The notes beneath the pieces were generated by a model. The model was given only the letters and a program-made list of their open reading frames with translations, did no database searches and had not been told where the DNA came from. Source: Bursaphelenchus xylophilus (Eukaryota; Nematoda; Chromadorea; Rhabditida; Aphelenchoididae). Taken from it: DNA of 64,000 nt. The stretch is taken from NCBI GenBank assembly GCA_904066235.2, contig CAJFCV020000004.1, positions 10,664,001 to 10,728,000 on the forward strand, written 5' to 3'. Made by a program: the position numbers and the translations under genes. Below, one piece after another: positions 23,070 to 34,800 of this stretch (within the stretch, counting starts at the first letter, position 1; every line of letters begins with the position of its first letter).

Positions 23070-23345
23070 TATTCTTCAAAATTTGCGCGTCGCACACTTG
23101 GGATACTCCCCAGCTAAACTTAGTTTTGTTGACTCTACGCTGATGCTACAGAATCCACCAATGACAATTTTTTTTTCGAAATTTGCAAAAAAACGCCATA
23201 TTTTTACCAACTTTCAATCTGAAAACCTCGCTAGTTTCTAGCGCATCCTAGGAGTACCAGATATATCTAATAAAGAATTCTTATAAATTTATGCCAACTT
23301 TTTTGTCAAAATCTGATCGTCGCGCTTCGAGCACTTTCCTTTGTC
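23070..23345. repeat. D fragments
   Basis: GCGTCGCACACTTGGGATAC and, inverted, AAATCTGATCGTCGCGCTTC bound a decayed copy. Confidence 0.45.
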
Positions 23346-24000
23346 AACGTCGCTTTTTAGTGGCCAAATCTAAGCCCTACCTACAGTATCCAAAATCCGC
23401 TTTCATTGTGAATTTTTAATTCAACAAAACGCACTTTAAGCAAACCCCTGAAGGGAATTAACAAAAGAATCATCGGATGAAACATTCAAATAAATTTTTA
23501 GTTACAATGACGCGAAGAAATGAACTTTCTCATCACTTATGCCACGCCAAAAAACATTTGGATGTATCGTGTCGTGTTGCTTCGTATATACATTTGACGC
23601 CCGCACAGAGTTGCTAATATTAATGAAGACGGGCTGTGGAATATATCATTTTAGTGGATTAAAACTTTGTGAGTGACGAGAGTGTAAATTCTTTTGACAA
23701 TCTTCACGGATATACCCGAAAAGGAGCAGGGGTTACAACGAATTGAATGAACTATTAGGTGAAGAAATATAGCGAATAAAAAATTAAAAAATTCAGATTT
23801 TGAAGGGGCCGTTGACCAGCGGGGACAATTTTCAAGCAGTCCTACGCAACAATAATCTTTATTAAAGCAGCAGGCAAAAGCGCACATGATTTACGTCATG
23901 ATACAATCTCAAATTAGGGTAGATAATTCGATCGATTTTTTTCCAATCTGACGCCAAATTGGCGTCATTTTCATCATTTTGGCTGACAAGGATGGTCGTA
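23346..24000. other. Non-coding, unassigned
   Basis: No supported frame or element. Confidence 0.4.
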
Positions 24001-24481
24001 GGAGTCCGGTGACCGGAATAGCCCTTTGCTAACGGTTTTTTACACTTCGTCTTGATTTCACAGAGAAGACAGAGAAAAGACGTGCAAAAACGTACTCTCT
24101 CGCCCCAAAAGTTCCCCATTTCTTTCCCGACAAAAAGCTTTTTCACGTCTCTTTTTGGTTACCGTGGCGGACCTGATCCATTGGTCAAAAAACTACCATT
24201 TTGCATCCAGGAAGTATCAAAAAATGTGGCAAAATACCTCCCTCTCCAAGTGAAGAAACTCACAATCAGATTTCAAAAGCGCGCCCACTCTTTCTGTGGG
24301 AGAAAGGGCGCGCAGTTCAAAATGGAGTTTTTTTTTCATTTGGAGAGAGAGAGACATTTTGCCACATTTTTGGTACTTCCCGGATGCAGAATGATACATT
24401 TTTTGCCACTGGATCAGGTCCCTCTCACTGTAATTGTCAATCCATTCACCGGTCCCTTTTAGCTTGTCCCAGTTTGGCGTA
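24001..24481. mobile_element. Family E element (interrupted by B)
   Basis: Starts GGAGTCCGGTGACCGGAAT and ends GTCCCAGTTTGGCGT. A B element (24162-24430) with TA flanks is inserted after CGTCTCTTTTTGG. Confidence 0.65.
24162..24430. mobile_element. B element nested in E
   Basis: CCGTGGCGGACCTGATCC to GGATCAGGTCCCTCTCACTG, with TA on each side of the insert. Confidence 0.7.
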
Positions 24482-24483
24482 AG

Positions 24484-24630
24484 GTACCCCGAATGTGACG
24501 CCCGGATTTGTTGGCCGTTTCTGCAAAGCGAGAGCTAGGATTCTCGCAAATGCCTTAGGAAAAATTATTCTAATTTTGTGCCGAGTTTGATGAGAATCCG
24601 AGCGTTGCACTTGGGGTACTTCCCATGTAA
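24484..24630. repeat. D right-half fragment
   Basis: TTTCTGCAAAGCGAGAGC to CGTTGCACTTGGGGTACTTCC. Confidence 0.5.
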
Positions 24631-25050
24631 ATTGATCCCATATAGAGTACTTCTAGTTTGCCACAAGTTACTGTATTTTTCGCTTGCCATAAGCTATTCA
24701 ATACCTATTAGTATTAGTGAAAAGTGCGTTCACTCTGTTCCCGACAGATTGATACCACACCTCTGGTTGAAATCAGCTGTAAAGTGCACCGCACGTCAAA
24801 CTGCGACAAGCTTCACTTACCAAAGAACGGAATCGTTTTCCTAACCCTTCTAAAAACTGGATGGTATTAAAGAACGTCAAGTATTTGCCCGGAGGGCATG
24901 TGTTTAGTTCAAATTTTTATGCTGTTAACAAGTGTAAGAGATGGCGGTTCTAACAGTACCAAACATTCAGGAGTGCAATTCTTTAGGCCTCGAAATGAGA
25001 CGTTAATTCTTAAACCCAAAAATTTGCAAGACTTATGGGACACCCTAATA

Positions 25051-25252
25051 AAACGGTCCGGCGGATGGATTAGCATTTCGCAAAAAAAACCGCGAAAAAA
25101 CCTTTTGTCGGGGAAGAAATTTGGAGTTTTTGGGGCAAGGGCGTACGTTTTCGCACCTCTTTCCCCTGTCTTCTCTGTAAAATCAAGACGAAGTGTAAAA
25201 AACCGATAGCGAAGAGTCTATTCCGGTGACCGGACTCCTCAGTTTGACCTGC
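25051..25252. mobile_element. Family E element, reverse orientation
   Basis: Runs from GGTCCGGCGGATGGATT to CCGGACTCCTCAGTTTGAC. Uninterrupted, so it gives the intact family length of roughly 200-230 bp. Confidence 0.65.
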
Positions 25253-25482
25253 GTTGTTGAGCGTGAAAATAATCACACAAAAATCTTGAAATAAACATCT
25301 TTATTAATTAATAATTTATACAATACGTCGGCAGGTACGAAACAGCCCCACTTAAACGGCCAGTACAGCTATTTTTTAAAATTGCGGTTTATTTTATTAA
25401 GGCTTGGGAAGCGAAATCAAAAGTTTGTTTACCTCTAATATATAGAAGACTGTGCCATAACCCACCGCTTAGTTATTGATAT

Positions 25483-25635
25483 CAGTCTGTCGGAAAAATA
25501 ATGAGCACAATTTTGCTACGCCAATCACGACGCTGAACTGAAGAGCAATTTGATTCTGCCGCGATACAATTCATTTTCTCGACGGTGATACGGTTTTCGA
25601 TGCGACAGAGTGGTCATTATTTTCCCGACAGACTG
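25483..25635. mobile_element. A element
   Basis: CAGTCTGTCGGAAAAATAAT to TTATTTTCCCGACAGACTG, about 210 bases beyond the let-653-like stop codon. Confidence 0.75.
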
Positions 25636-25845
25636 AATAGAAGAAAGAAAGTAATTTTCTGGACATTTTGCCTCTCAAGCAACAAAAAACGCGGTTCAAA
25701 AGCAGCTGTACAGCCCACATTCAAAGGAACTGACAAGAAAAAAAGGTGACAGTAATTCAACATATAATATTATTAGATAATACCCGATTTGCAAATTTGC
25801 TTTTGGTGTCGCAGAAACTGTAATTCCAAATCTCCTTAGTGCGCG

Positions 25846-28800
25846 TTACTTTCCGTGGTGTTCCGGGAGCTCTCCGGTCTTCACGTAGTACTCCAGCTCC
25901 TCCTCCGAGTTGAGGACGATCAGCTTTTTGCGCACGATATGGTCTCCGCCAATGGCAAGGAGTTGTTGATGAAGGGCTGAAAATCATTTTTAATATGGAT
26001 ATTAAGTAATACAATTCAAATATAACACTTAATTTTTGGATGAATATATTGGCTTTAACGGTTTCTACAGTTTCTACAGCGACCTGATCCAGTGGCAAAA
26101 AACGTACCATTTTGCATCCAGCAAGTACATATATCAAAAAATGTGGCAAAATGCCTCCCTCTCGCACTGAAAAACTCCGGTTTAAAAAGCGTGAGGGAAA
26201 GGGCGTACCCTACAAAACGAAGTTTTTTCACTTGGAGATGGAAGCATTTTGCCACATTTTTGATACTTCCCGGATGCAAAATGGTACGTTTTTTGAAATT
26301 GGATCAGGTCCCCCACTGTAGTCTAAACTCTATACAACGCATGGCAAATGAACAAAAAAAAATATTCGTTATAGAAAAGTTTCGTTGTTCAGAGGCTCCT
26401 TTTGGCCTATTTCAGTCTGTCGGGAAAATAATGAGCACTCTGTCGCATCCAAAATCAAATCGCCGCCGAGAAAATGAATTGTGTCGCGGCAAAATCAAAT
26501 TTCTTTTCACTTCAGCGACCCAATGTGCTCATTATTTTCCTGGCATACGCTCCAAGTGCGATGCTCATATTTTGATGAGAATTGGCAAAAATTATGAATA
26601 TTTTTTTCCAAGACTTTTGTGACATTTCTAGCTTGCGTTTTGCGGAAACGACAGTGATTTTTAGGTCGAAAGTTGGAAAAAATGTGAAAGTTTTTTTGCG
26701 ATTTTTTAGCATGAGAATTTTCATATCAATTTCTACCGTTGAGAGTAATATCTCCACAAAAAATCAAAATTTTACGCCACAAACTGGCAAAGGTACGGCC
26801 AAAAAGGTGTTCTTTTCTCTGACCGCTCTCTTCTTTTCGCGTACTCTCTCGGCCGCAAAGATCATTCAATATCTCGGCTGTGCCTGCAAAGAGAAAGCTA
26901 AAACTTTCAGGAATTGATATGCAGCCTGTGCCCAAAGTGTGTTCAAAATTTGAAAAAATTCTGTAATTCGCTTAAAGTCCATGCACTTTATGAAAATGCT
27001 AATTACGACAAATCTGTTTGGTATTTTCATTTTCCCAGATTTTGTTTTTCGCTTCCGAGAATTGGTATGTGAGCCATGCCCGACGTGTGTGCAAAATCCG
27101 ACGGAATTCCGAGCGCCGCACTTAGAGCCCGTTGTAAATTCGAAAAGAAGAAAAACATCCGAAAAATTTTAGGAAATTGGTTTTCCGATCTCCAATACAA
27201 ACCGGCTTAAATTTACAAACCGTACGGCAAGCCGCTCAGCATCTGACTAATAGGTTCAAAAACATATCACCAAAGTCATAAACAGAAGAAAAATTAAGGG
27301 TTCAAGTATCGGCACGGAAATTTTAATGAAAAGTCAAAAGAAGAAGGAAGTGCGTGAATTGGGACGCTCAGATTTTGATGAAATTTGGGACAAATTTAGA
27401 ATTTTTTTTTTCTAAGACATATGCAAGACTTTTAGCTCACGTTTTAAAGAAAAAACCGAGATTTTTTGGCCGAAAGTTGATGAAAAATCGAAATTTTTTT
27501 AGCGAATTTTGGCATGACAAAGTCTTTTGTGTATTCCGTAGAGAGTAATGTTTCCACAAAAAATCAATTTTTGCCGCACAAAACTGGAAAAGACATAGCC
27601 AAAAAGTGTTTTTCTCTCTGACCGCTCTTTGGGTTTTTCGTACTCTCTTGGCCGCAAAAAAAATTTTTTTTTCTGGAAATGTTGCAAGGCACAAGTTACA
27701 GTGACGGACCTGATTCAGTGGAAAAAAACGTACCATTTTGCATCCGGGAAGCATCAAAAATGTGGCAAAATGCTTCCCTCTCCACTCATGAAGGAGGTGT
27801 TTTGCTGCATTTTCAGATAATTCCCCGATGCAAAATGGTACATTTTTTGCCACTGGATCAGGTCCGTCACTGTAACTTGTGCATTGCAACATTTCAAGAA
27901 AAAAAATTTTTTTGCGGTCGAAAGAGTACGCCAAACGCGGAGAGCGGTCAGAGAGAAAAACACTTTTTGGCTATATCTTTTCCAGTTTTTTGCGGCAAAA
28001 ATTGATTTTTTGTGGAAACATTACTCTCTACGGTAGAAATACACAAAAGACTTTGTCATGCCAAAATCCGCTAAAAAAATTTCGGTTTTTCATCACCTTT
28101 CGGCCAAAAAATCTCGGGTTTTTCTTTAAAACGCGAGCTAAAAGTCCACTGCAAGCCGAATTTAAGGTTAAATTAGCAAAAATGTGCCATTTTTTCTGAA
28201 CTTCTCACATAAAAATCTCGATGGTTTATGCAAAGCGCAAACTTGGCGTCTATGGGATGCGTCCTTTAAAAAATAAAAGCTTCAAGCTTATTTCTACCGT
28301 AGAGGGTAGTGTATCCACAAAAAATCGATTTTTTCCGCATGAAACTGGCAACGATATGGCCAAAAAGTTTTTTCCCCACTCTCCGCGTTTCGCCTACTCT
28401 CTCGGCCGCAAAGATTTTTGAATATCTCGGCTGCCACTGCAAAGTGAGGGCTAAAATTTTCAGTCTTTGATATGTGGTATATGCATAAAAAGTACACAAA
28501 ATTTAAAGAAAATCTGAGTGCCGTTCTTGGAGATACATCTCTTGTAAACAAACGATTTTTTTCAAAAACTGAAATCTCAACTTACTATTACTCATTGCCG
28601 TGTTTTGACTGCTCAAAGCCAATTGTTGTTGGAGCAGTGGGTTGGCGGCCAATGCTGCTCTGATCTGCTCCAGAGTCAAGTTCCGCTTTCTTCGACGAAG
28701 GCCGAGCGATCGAGAGAGAATGTCCTCTCTCGGACATCCCTCAACTGGGCTGCAGGTTGTCTGAAAAAAATATTTGGTACGGTGGTAAACTAAAGTCAGC

Positions 28801-31800
28801 AAAATCGGTCCAAATCTATGACACTGTCTCCTAATATCAAACTGTCCGGAAAATAATGAGCACTCTGTCGCATCGAAAATCACATTGCCAACGACGAAAT
28901 GAGTTGTATCATGGAAAATCAAACTGTTTTTCACTCCAACAACGCATTCGGCGCAGCAACATTGTGCTCATTATTTTTCCGACAGAGTGATATTTCGAAA
29001 AAAAAAACTATAGTGTTTTCGTCAAATTTTGATCAAAAAAATCTCTGCTGTCTTTGCAAACCGCGAGCAGCAAATATCGGTTATGTCATACAAGAAGGCT
29101 AAACATGTAAATTTCTGGTTTTGTTAGCTGAGCCGACGTTACCGCGCCTCGTATCAATTCCCGAAGGTTTTAGCCCGCGCTTTGCAGGGGCAGCCGCTAT
29201 ATTCAACGCTATGGTTACACCTTTTACTGTTTTGCGTTCAGAAATGTATATCTTTGTGGAGACATTATACTCGGCTACAACCAAGTACGAAACTTTACAT
29301 GTCAAAATTCGCCAAGAATATGGTTACATTTTTGCCGAATTTTGCTCAACTGCGGCCTAAAAATCTTGGTAATTTCTGCAAAGTGCAAGTGTCTTGTCTT
29401 CGAAAAAATTATCTAAAATTGTGCCAATTTTCACCAAAATTTGAGCGTCGCACTTAGAGAACTTTCCCCGTAAATTTGCCGTTTTCCTTGCAAATCAGTT
29501 TTTAAGCTCTCCTTATCTTCTTTTCACCTCAATATCCGCTGAAAATCCTGTCTTCCTCAACCACATTTATCGTCCATTTATCCTCTCTAGCCTCTTGAAA
29601 CTGCTCGATTATGCCGCATTCCTTTCTCGGCACGTATCCTCGAAAAAAACGCGACGATAAGACGATCGAAGCAATCTGCTTAACCCATCCTACACACTCA
29701 TTTTGATTGCCCATTGTAGGATTAATCAAGCCGGATGCTTTAGACCGTAAAGCGTCCGGCAATCCCTTTTCCACGTGACAATAACGCAAATGGCGGATTG
29801 AAACTTTTTTCGCGCTGATGAACCACAAAATGTACAAGTTTTTTGGACGAAAATCCCCTCAAGAATAGAGTTAAGCGGCCAGTTTCGAGGTTATAATACG
29901 GCTAAAGTGGAGAAGCACAGTGGAACTCGGGGATTTGTGGATGTTCTGAGGGGAAACAACAAGATTGATCATACAATTCTAGCAGAAGAGGCCTGATTTG
30001 CGGCAATAATAGATAAAAGAAGATATTATGGTGTCGTAAAATTAAAGGACATCAAAAACCAACTACAGTATGGTATCAGTCTGTCCGGAAAATAATGTGG
30101 GCTCGTCGTGAATATGAGTATATAAAACGACGGAAAGTTTGGTATACATTTTATCTGTTTCTATCCATCCCATAGCATCCAGAGGTTTTTTGCCGCTGTC
30201 GATCTATCCCGATTTTCGCTAAAAATTCCAACAGGGCTGCGCGCCTCGGCTGATAACTAGCTAGCCCAAAAATGAAAAAGAGTAAAAAGTTGGCTTCCAG
30301 ATAGCGTGAAAAAAAGACCTATCCAAAGATATAAATAGTGCCTATTCAAGGTGAGCCTTGGAATTGGAAAGCGCCTTGGAATCGCCCGTTATCGCTTTGC
30401 GACGGCTAGCCGCGGCTGGGATTTGCGAAAAAATTGGGTTGCTTTTTCGACAACTTTTTTCGACAAGGCAAAACATTTTGCTGCGATGATCCGCCGTTAC
30501 TTTCCCGACAGACTGATAGGAAGAGCTATAATACTGTGGATAAAAGTTAAAGAAAGCTTGCCGGAGCCGGATTCAAACTGCGACCCTCAGGTTTTGATGG
30601 AGATTGGCAAATTTTTTGTCTAATTTATTCCGAGACATATGCGATATCAGTCTGTCGGGAAAATAATGAGCACAATGCCCCTGCCGATCGCTTCGCAGAA
30701 GAGTGAAAGCCAATTTGATTTTGCCACGACACAATTCACCTTCTCGGCGGCGATGCAATTTTCGACGAGACATAGTGCTCATTAATTCTCCGACAGACTG
30801 ATAAAAGATCTGTGATGTCGATATTTTGCATACGCTCTCTAGTTCGTATCAGTCTGTCGGGAAAATAATGAGGTCAATGTCTCTGAGCAAATCGCTTCGC
30901 TGAAGTAAAGCAATCTGATAATTTTATTTTTTCGGCGGCAACGCGATCGTTAATGCGACCGGGTGCTCATTATTTTCCCGACAAACTGAACTGACATCTC
31001 CAGAACTTTCTAACACTCTCACGTTCATTAGGAAATCCATAAAACCTCTGCTATTTTTATTCATTTAACCACAACATCGCGCCCGGCTCAAGACTTACTA
31101 AAATCCTATTAAAGTTTCAACCGCATATCCCCTGATTTCCCAACAATTTTCTCTGTAAACGTAAACAAAACACATACACGCGCATGCCAAAATTTTTGGG
31201 AATTAATATACGGTCAATATCCATAAAAAAATTTAAAAAATCCAGCGATAAGCGCCGTATTTGAGATCTTTTTCTTCTAAATTTGGGCCTAAAAATAAGT
31301 TTTAGACAAACCGAGGCCTCAATCTTGGTATTCTCCATCGTTTACGACCTCCAATGTCGACAAAAACACATGAAAAAATGTGCCAAAATGTGTCATTTCT
31401 CACCTGCGGACAAGCGGCGAACGGGCAAATCCTGACCAAACAGGTGTATTGCACTTGCGCAGTGGTCTGCAGTCGGAAAGATTCCATCGTAACTCTCACG
31501 CCGTAGTCGGTATGCACTGGAGGGCAGACCAGATTGAAATGATCCGCTTGGCAGCCGTCCTTGAGAATCGGGAACGGCTCCTTTTCCCATTCATTCAGTG
31601 GCTCAATCGACTCCACTTGGCATCCAGTCACCGTCATGTAGGCGGCTGAAAAAACGACGATTTTTCTTAATTTTTATTTCAATGTTTTTGATAGTTTGTT
31701 TGTCCTGTTTAGCAATCATAGTTTGAATTTTGAAGATACCACAGTACAACTTTTTTTCTGTCAAAACTTACGAGGAATAGCGTAATACGGCGTAAACGAC

Positions 31801-34800
31801 AAGGTGATTCGACTGCCCGAAACGACCGCATCAACTGGATGACCGTTGTTGTAAATGTCAAAGGCCACTGCTTCTTCCGCTTTCTTCGGTCGGTTTGAGC
31901 CGGGAGGACCGACGCTGAAACACGGGGTTTTTAAAATATTATACGTTCGCTACTACTGTGAAATTTTTTGTAAACTTGTTGTTTTTTCGAAAAAAATTTC
32001 TTTTTCTACTTAAAATTTTTTTAGGCTGTAAGTAGTTGAAAAAAGTTTACGTTGCAGCGATATTTCAAATGCAAAGTGAAAAACTAAAAGAAAAGTGAAA
32101 TTCACAGTGCATAAATGGTTTTTTTTGGTGCGCGGTGTGTAGAGCGACAAATGTCCATGTGTGAGGCGGAACGACCGAGCTTCGAGGATTTTCCCACGAG
32201 GAACGATCTACATTTATTCAAATTTGATTGTACTTTCCCACGTGGGGCTTCCCTATAAAAGGCCAACTTTCCACTGAATAAATCAGTTGACTCTTGAGCG
32301 TCTCGTCTCGTTACTGTGTTGTCGGGCCTTTCGACACCATGCACTTTATGAAAATTCTAAAAATGCTAACGGTTCATCAGAAAAGTCATAGGAATTATTT
32401 CTGGCGTTTTCACTGTGCAAGAAAAGTCAGGGTGCGAGTGAGAGCCCAAAAAAGTCATTTGCACCGGGCAAAAAGCAAAAAATTGCACAATGCAAATAAA
32501 GCTTTTGTTTTCGCACAGTTCTTGTCGCAAAAATCACTCCAGCGACTTTATGAGAGGCCTAGTAGTGAAACAACTGCTCCCAAGTAGAAAAAAAGCAACT
32601 CTGCAAAGCCAATCGCTTGAAAAAAACAAACTTACACCGTCTCATCAGTGGTCGCCTTCTCCGTTGGGCTAGGCGGCGCGGGCTGTGTTTTCAGCGCCGC
32701 CGTTGATGTCGACAACACCGCAGGCGAGGCGGTTGTAGTCGTCGATGTTGTAGAGGATGCCGCGGTGGTTGTCGAAGTGGTAGTGGCCGGCGAAGAGGTG
32801 GTTGTCTTCACCGAAGTCGTAGGCTTGGCTGTTGTTGTAGATGTGGTAGTACTGTAGGCTGTGGTTTGTTCTTTGGAGCTCCCAGTGCTGATAGAGATCT
32901 TGCTACTGGCTGGGAATGTGATGTGGGTGGAGAACCTGAAGAATTGTGAGTTATGGCGAGGATAGCGAGGGTAAATAAAGTAATTTTTACAGGAAAAAAA
33001 TAAATTTCTTTTTATTTTTCCGGAAGATTTATAAAAAATCAAATAAAAGTGACTATCGGTCTGTCGGGAAAAAAACGGCGATCGTCGCGCCTCGGAGTCG
33101 CTCATCATCGCTTTGCGACTGCAAGCCGCGACTTGGGATTTGGTGCGCGATAGCGGCGAGGCGAGACATCTTGCTGCGACGATCCGCCGTTATTTTTCCC
33201 ACAGACTGATAAAAAAGGGCCTAAAGACCGTGATTTTCAAGGCCGCAGTGCCTATAAGTTTTTTTTAGCTTTTTCATAAAGTGCATGGACATTTTTGCGA
33301 CCCGCACCGTGCACAAAAAACTCCCATTTCTGCACCGTGCATTCCACTTCTTTTTTTTTGTGTTTGCACCGTGCGGCGAAATGTTCTTTTGGAAAGTCGC
33401 CGGACCAATTTTGGGCGTTTGCACTGTGCGAAAAACTCAAGGTGCGAGCGACAGCCGAAAAAAAGCTTCTTTTACGGTGCAAAAAGCGACAAATTGCACA
33501 GTCCAATGAAAAATTTTGTTTTCGCACAGTGCGATTTCAGTCCGATTTCAGTCCGGCGACATTCCGAAACTCCCCGAATCGCTGCGACATAAGGAGTTTT
33601 CAATTCAGTCGCTGCACTGTGCAAATTCTTCATCCAGAACTTTGCACAGTGCAAACGGCTTTTTTGAGGTTTGCACGGTGCGAAAAGGAAAAAATGCACT
33701 GTGCGTTGGCGACAAGCGTGGGAAAAAAGAAAGATGCACTGTGCGGAAGAGAGAAGATGTCCATGCACTTTATGAAAAATAAATACTAATAAAAATCGGT
33801 TTTTACATCGGAAAAAAATGAAAATTTTAAAAAAATATCAAAAAACTAAAAAATAAAAATAAAAAAATAAAAAAAAATTATTACTTAAAGTCCTGTTTGC
33901 CATCGAATTCTTTCGGTTCGATTTTCTCCATCGACTTGGTCACGCGATTATCCCTCAACTCGCTGACATCTTGCAGCGAATTTGCTTGAATTGTCACCAC
34001 TTCAATTGATGACAATTGAGCTAAAGTTGTGGTCGTGGGAGTGGTCGTAGATGTAGTTGTAGTCGTCGTAGTAGTTGTTGAAGTCCTCGTTGAAGTACTC
34101 GTCGTTGTTGTTGTTGTTGGTGTTGTGACAGTTGTGCTGCTCGGCGCTTCAGTATAAGTCACTATTTCCATCGGCTTCTTCGAAGGCTCAACGGTCAGCA
34201 ACGGCAACGGAAAAACGTCCTTGGTTGTGCTTTCGAAACGACTTGTCAGCTCCTCGTTAGCCGGATTGAAAGCCTCCAGACCGTGAGTTCTCTCCTTCGA
34301 GCTTGAGACTCGAACTTTCTGAGACTTTGCCAAAAATGTCCCTTGCCGCTCCGCATCGGCCAGAGCGCTGAGCATCGAGTGCACGCTGTCGTTGACATTA
34401 CTGGCCGCCGTTGTGGTCGTGCTGCAAAAATGTTAGTCAGTTGCGGCGTCAAAACAGTCGAAGTGAGGTTAGAACCAAGGGGCAACAGAAGAAGAATTAA
34501 AAACCGTAAATTTGAGGGAGAATTCGGCAAAAATCCGAGGAAAGTCTTTCATGAGTGACCAACGAATTTGAATTTTTGCCAAAAGCTTTGTGAATACCAG
34601 TCCGTCAAGTCGCTAGAGTGATTTTTGCGACAAGCACTGTGCGAAAACTAAAGTTCATTTGCACTGTGCAACAGGCTTTTTTCGGCTGTCGCTCTCACCC
34701 TGACATTTTTCGCATATTGCATGTCGCCGAAATCACTTCAGCCACTTTGCAGACACACTATAAGTCTATCGGTAAAATTACAGCGGCTCAAAAGGTCCGG

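Noticed and set aside
30555..30595. tRNA-like B box on the minus strand (GTTTGAATCC)
   Set aside because: The upstream sequence is a D-type repeat fragment and no cloverleaf is possible.
32648..32857. Valine-rich plus-strand ORF
   Set aside because: It is the antisense of the threonine-rich exon 7 of the let-653-like gene.
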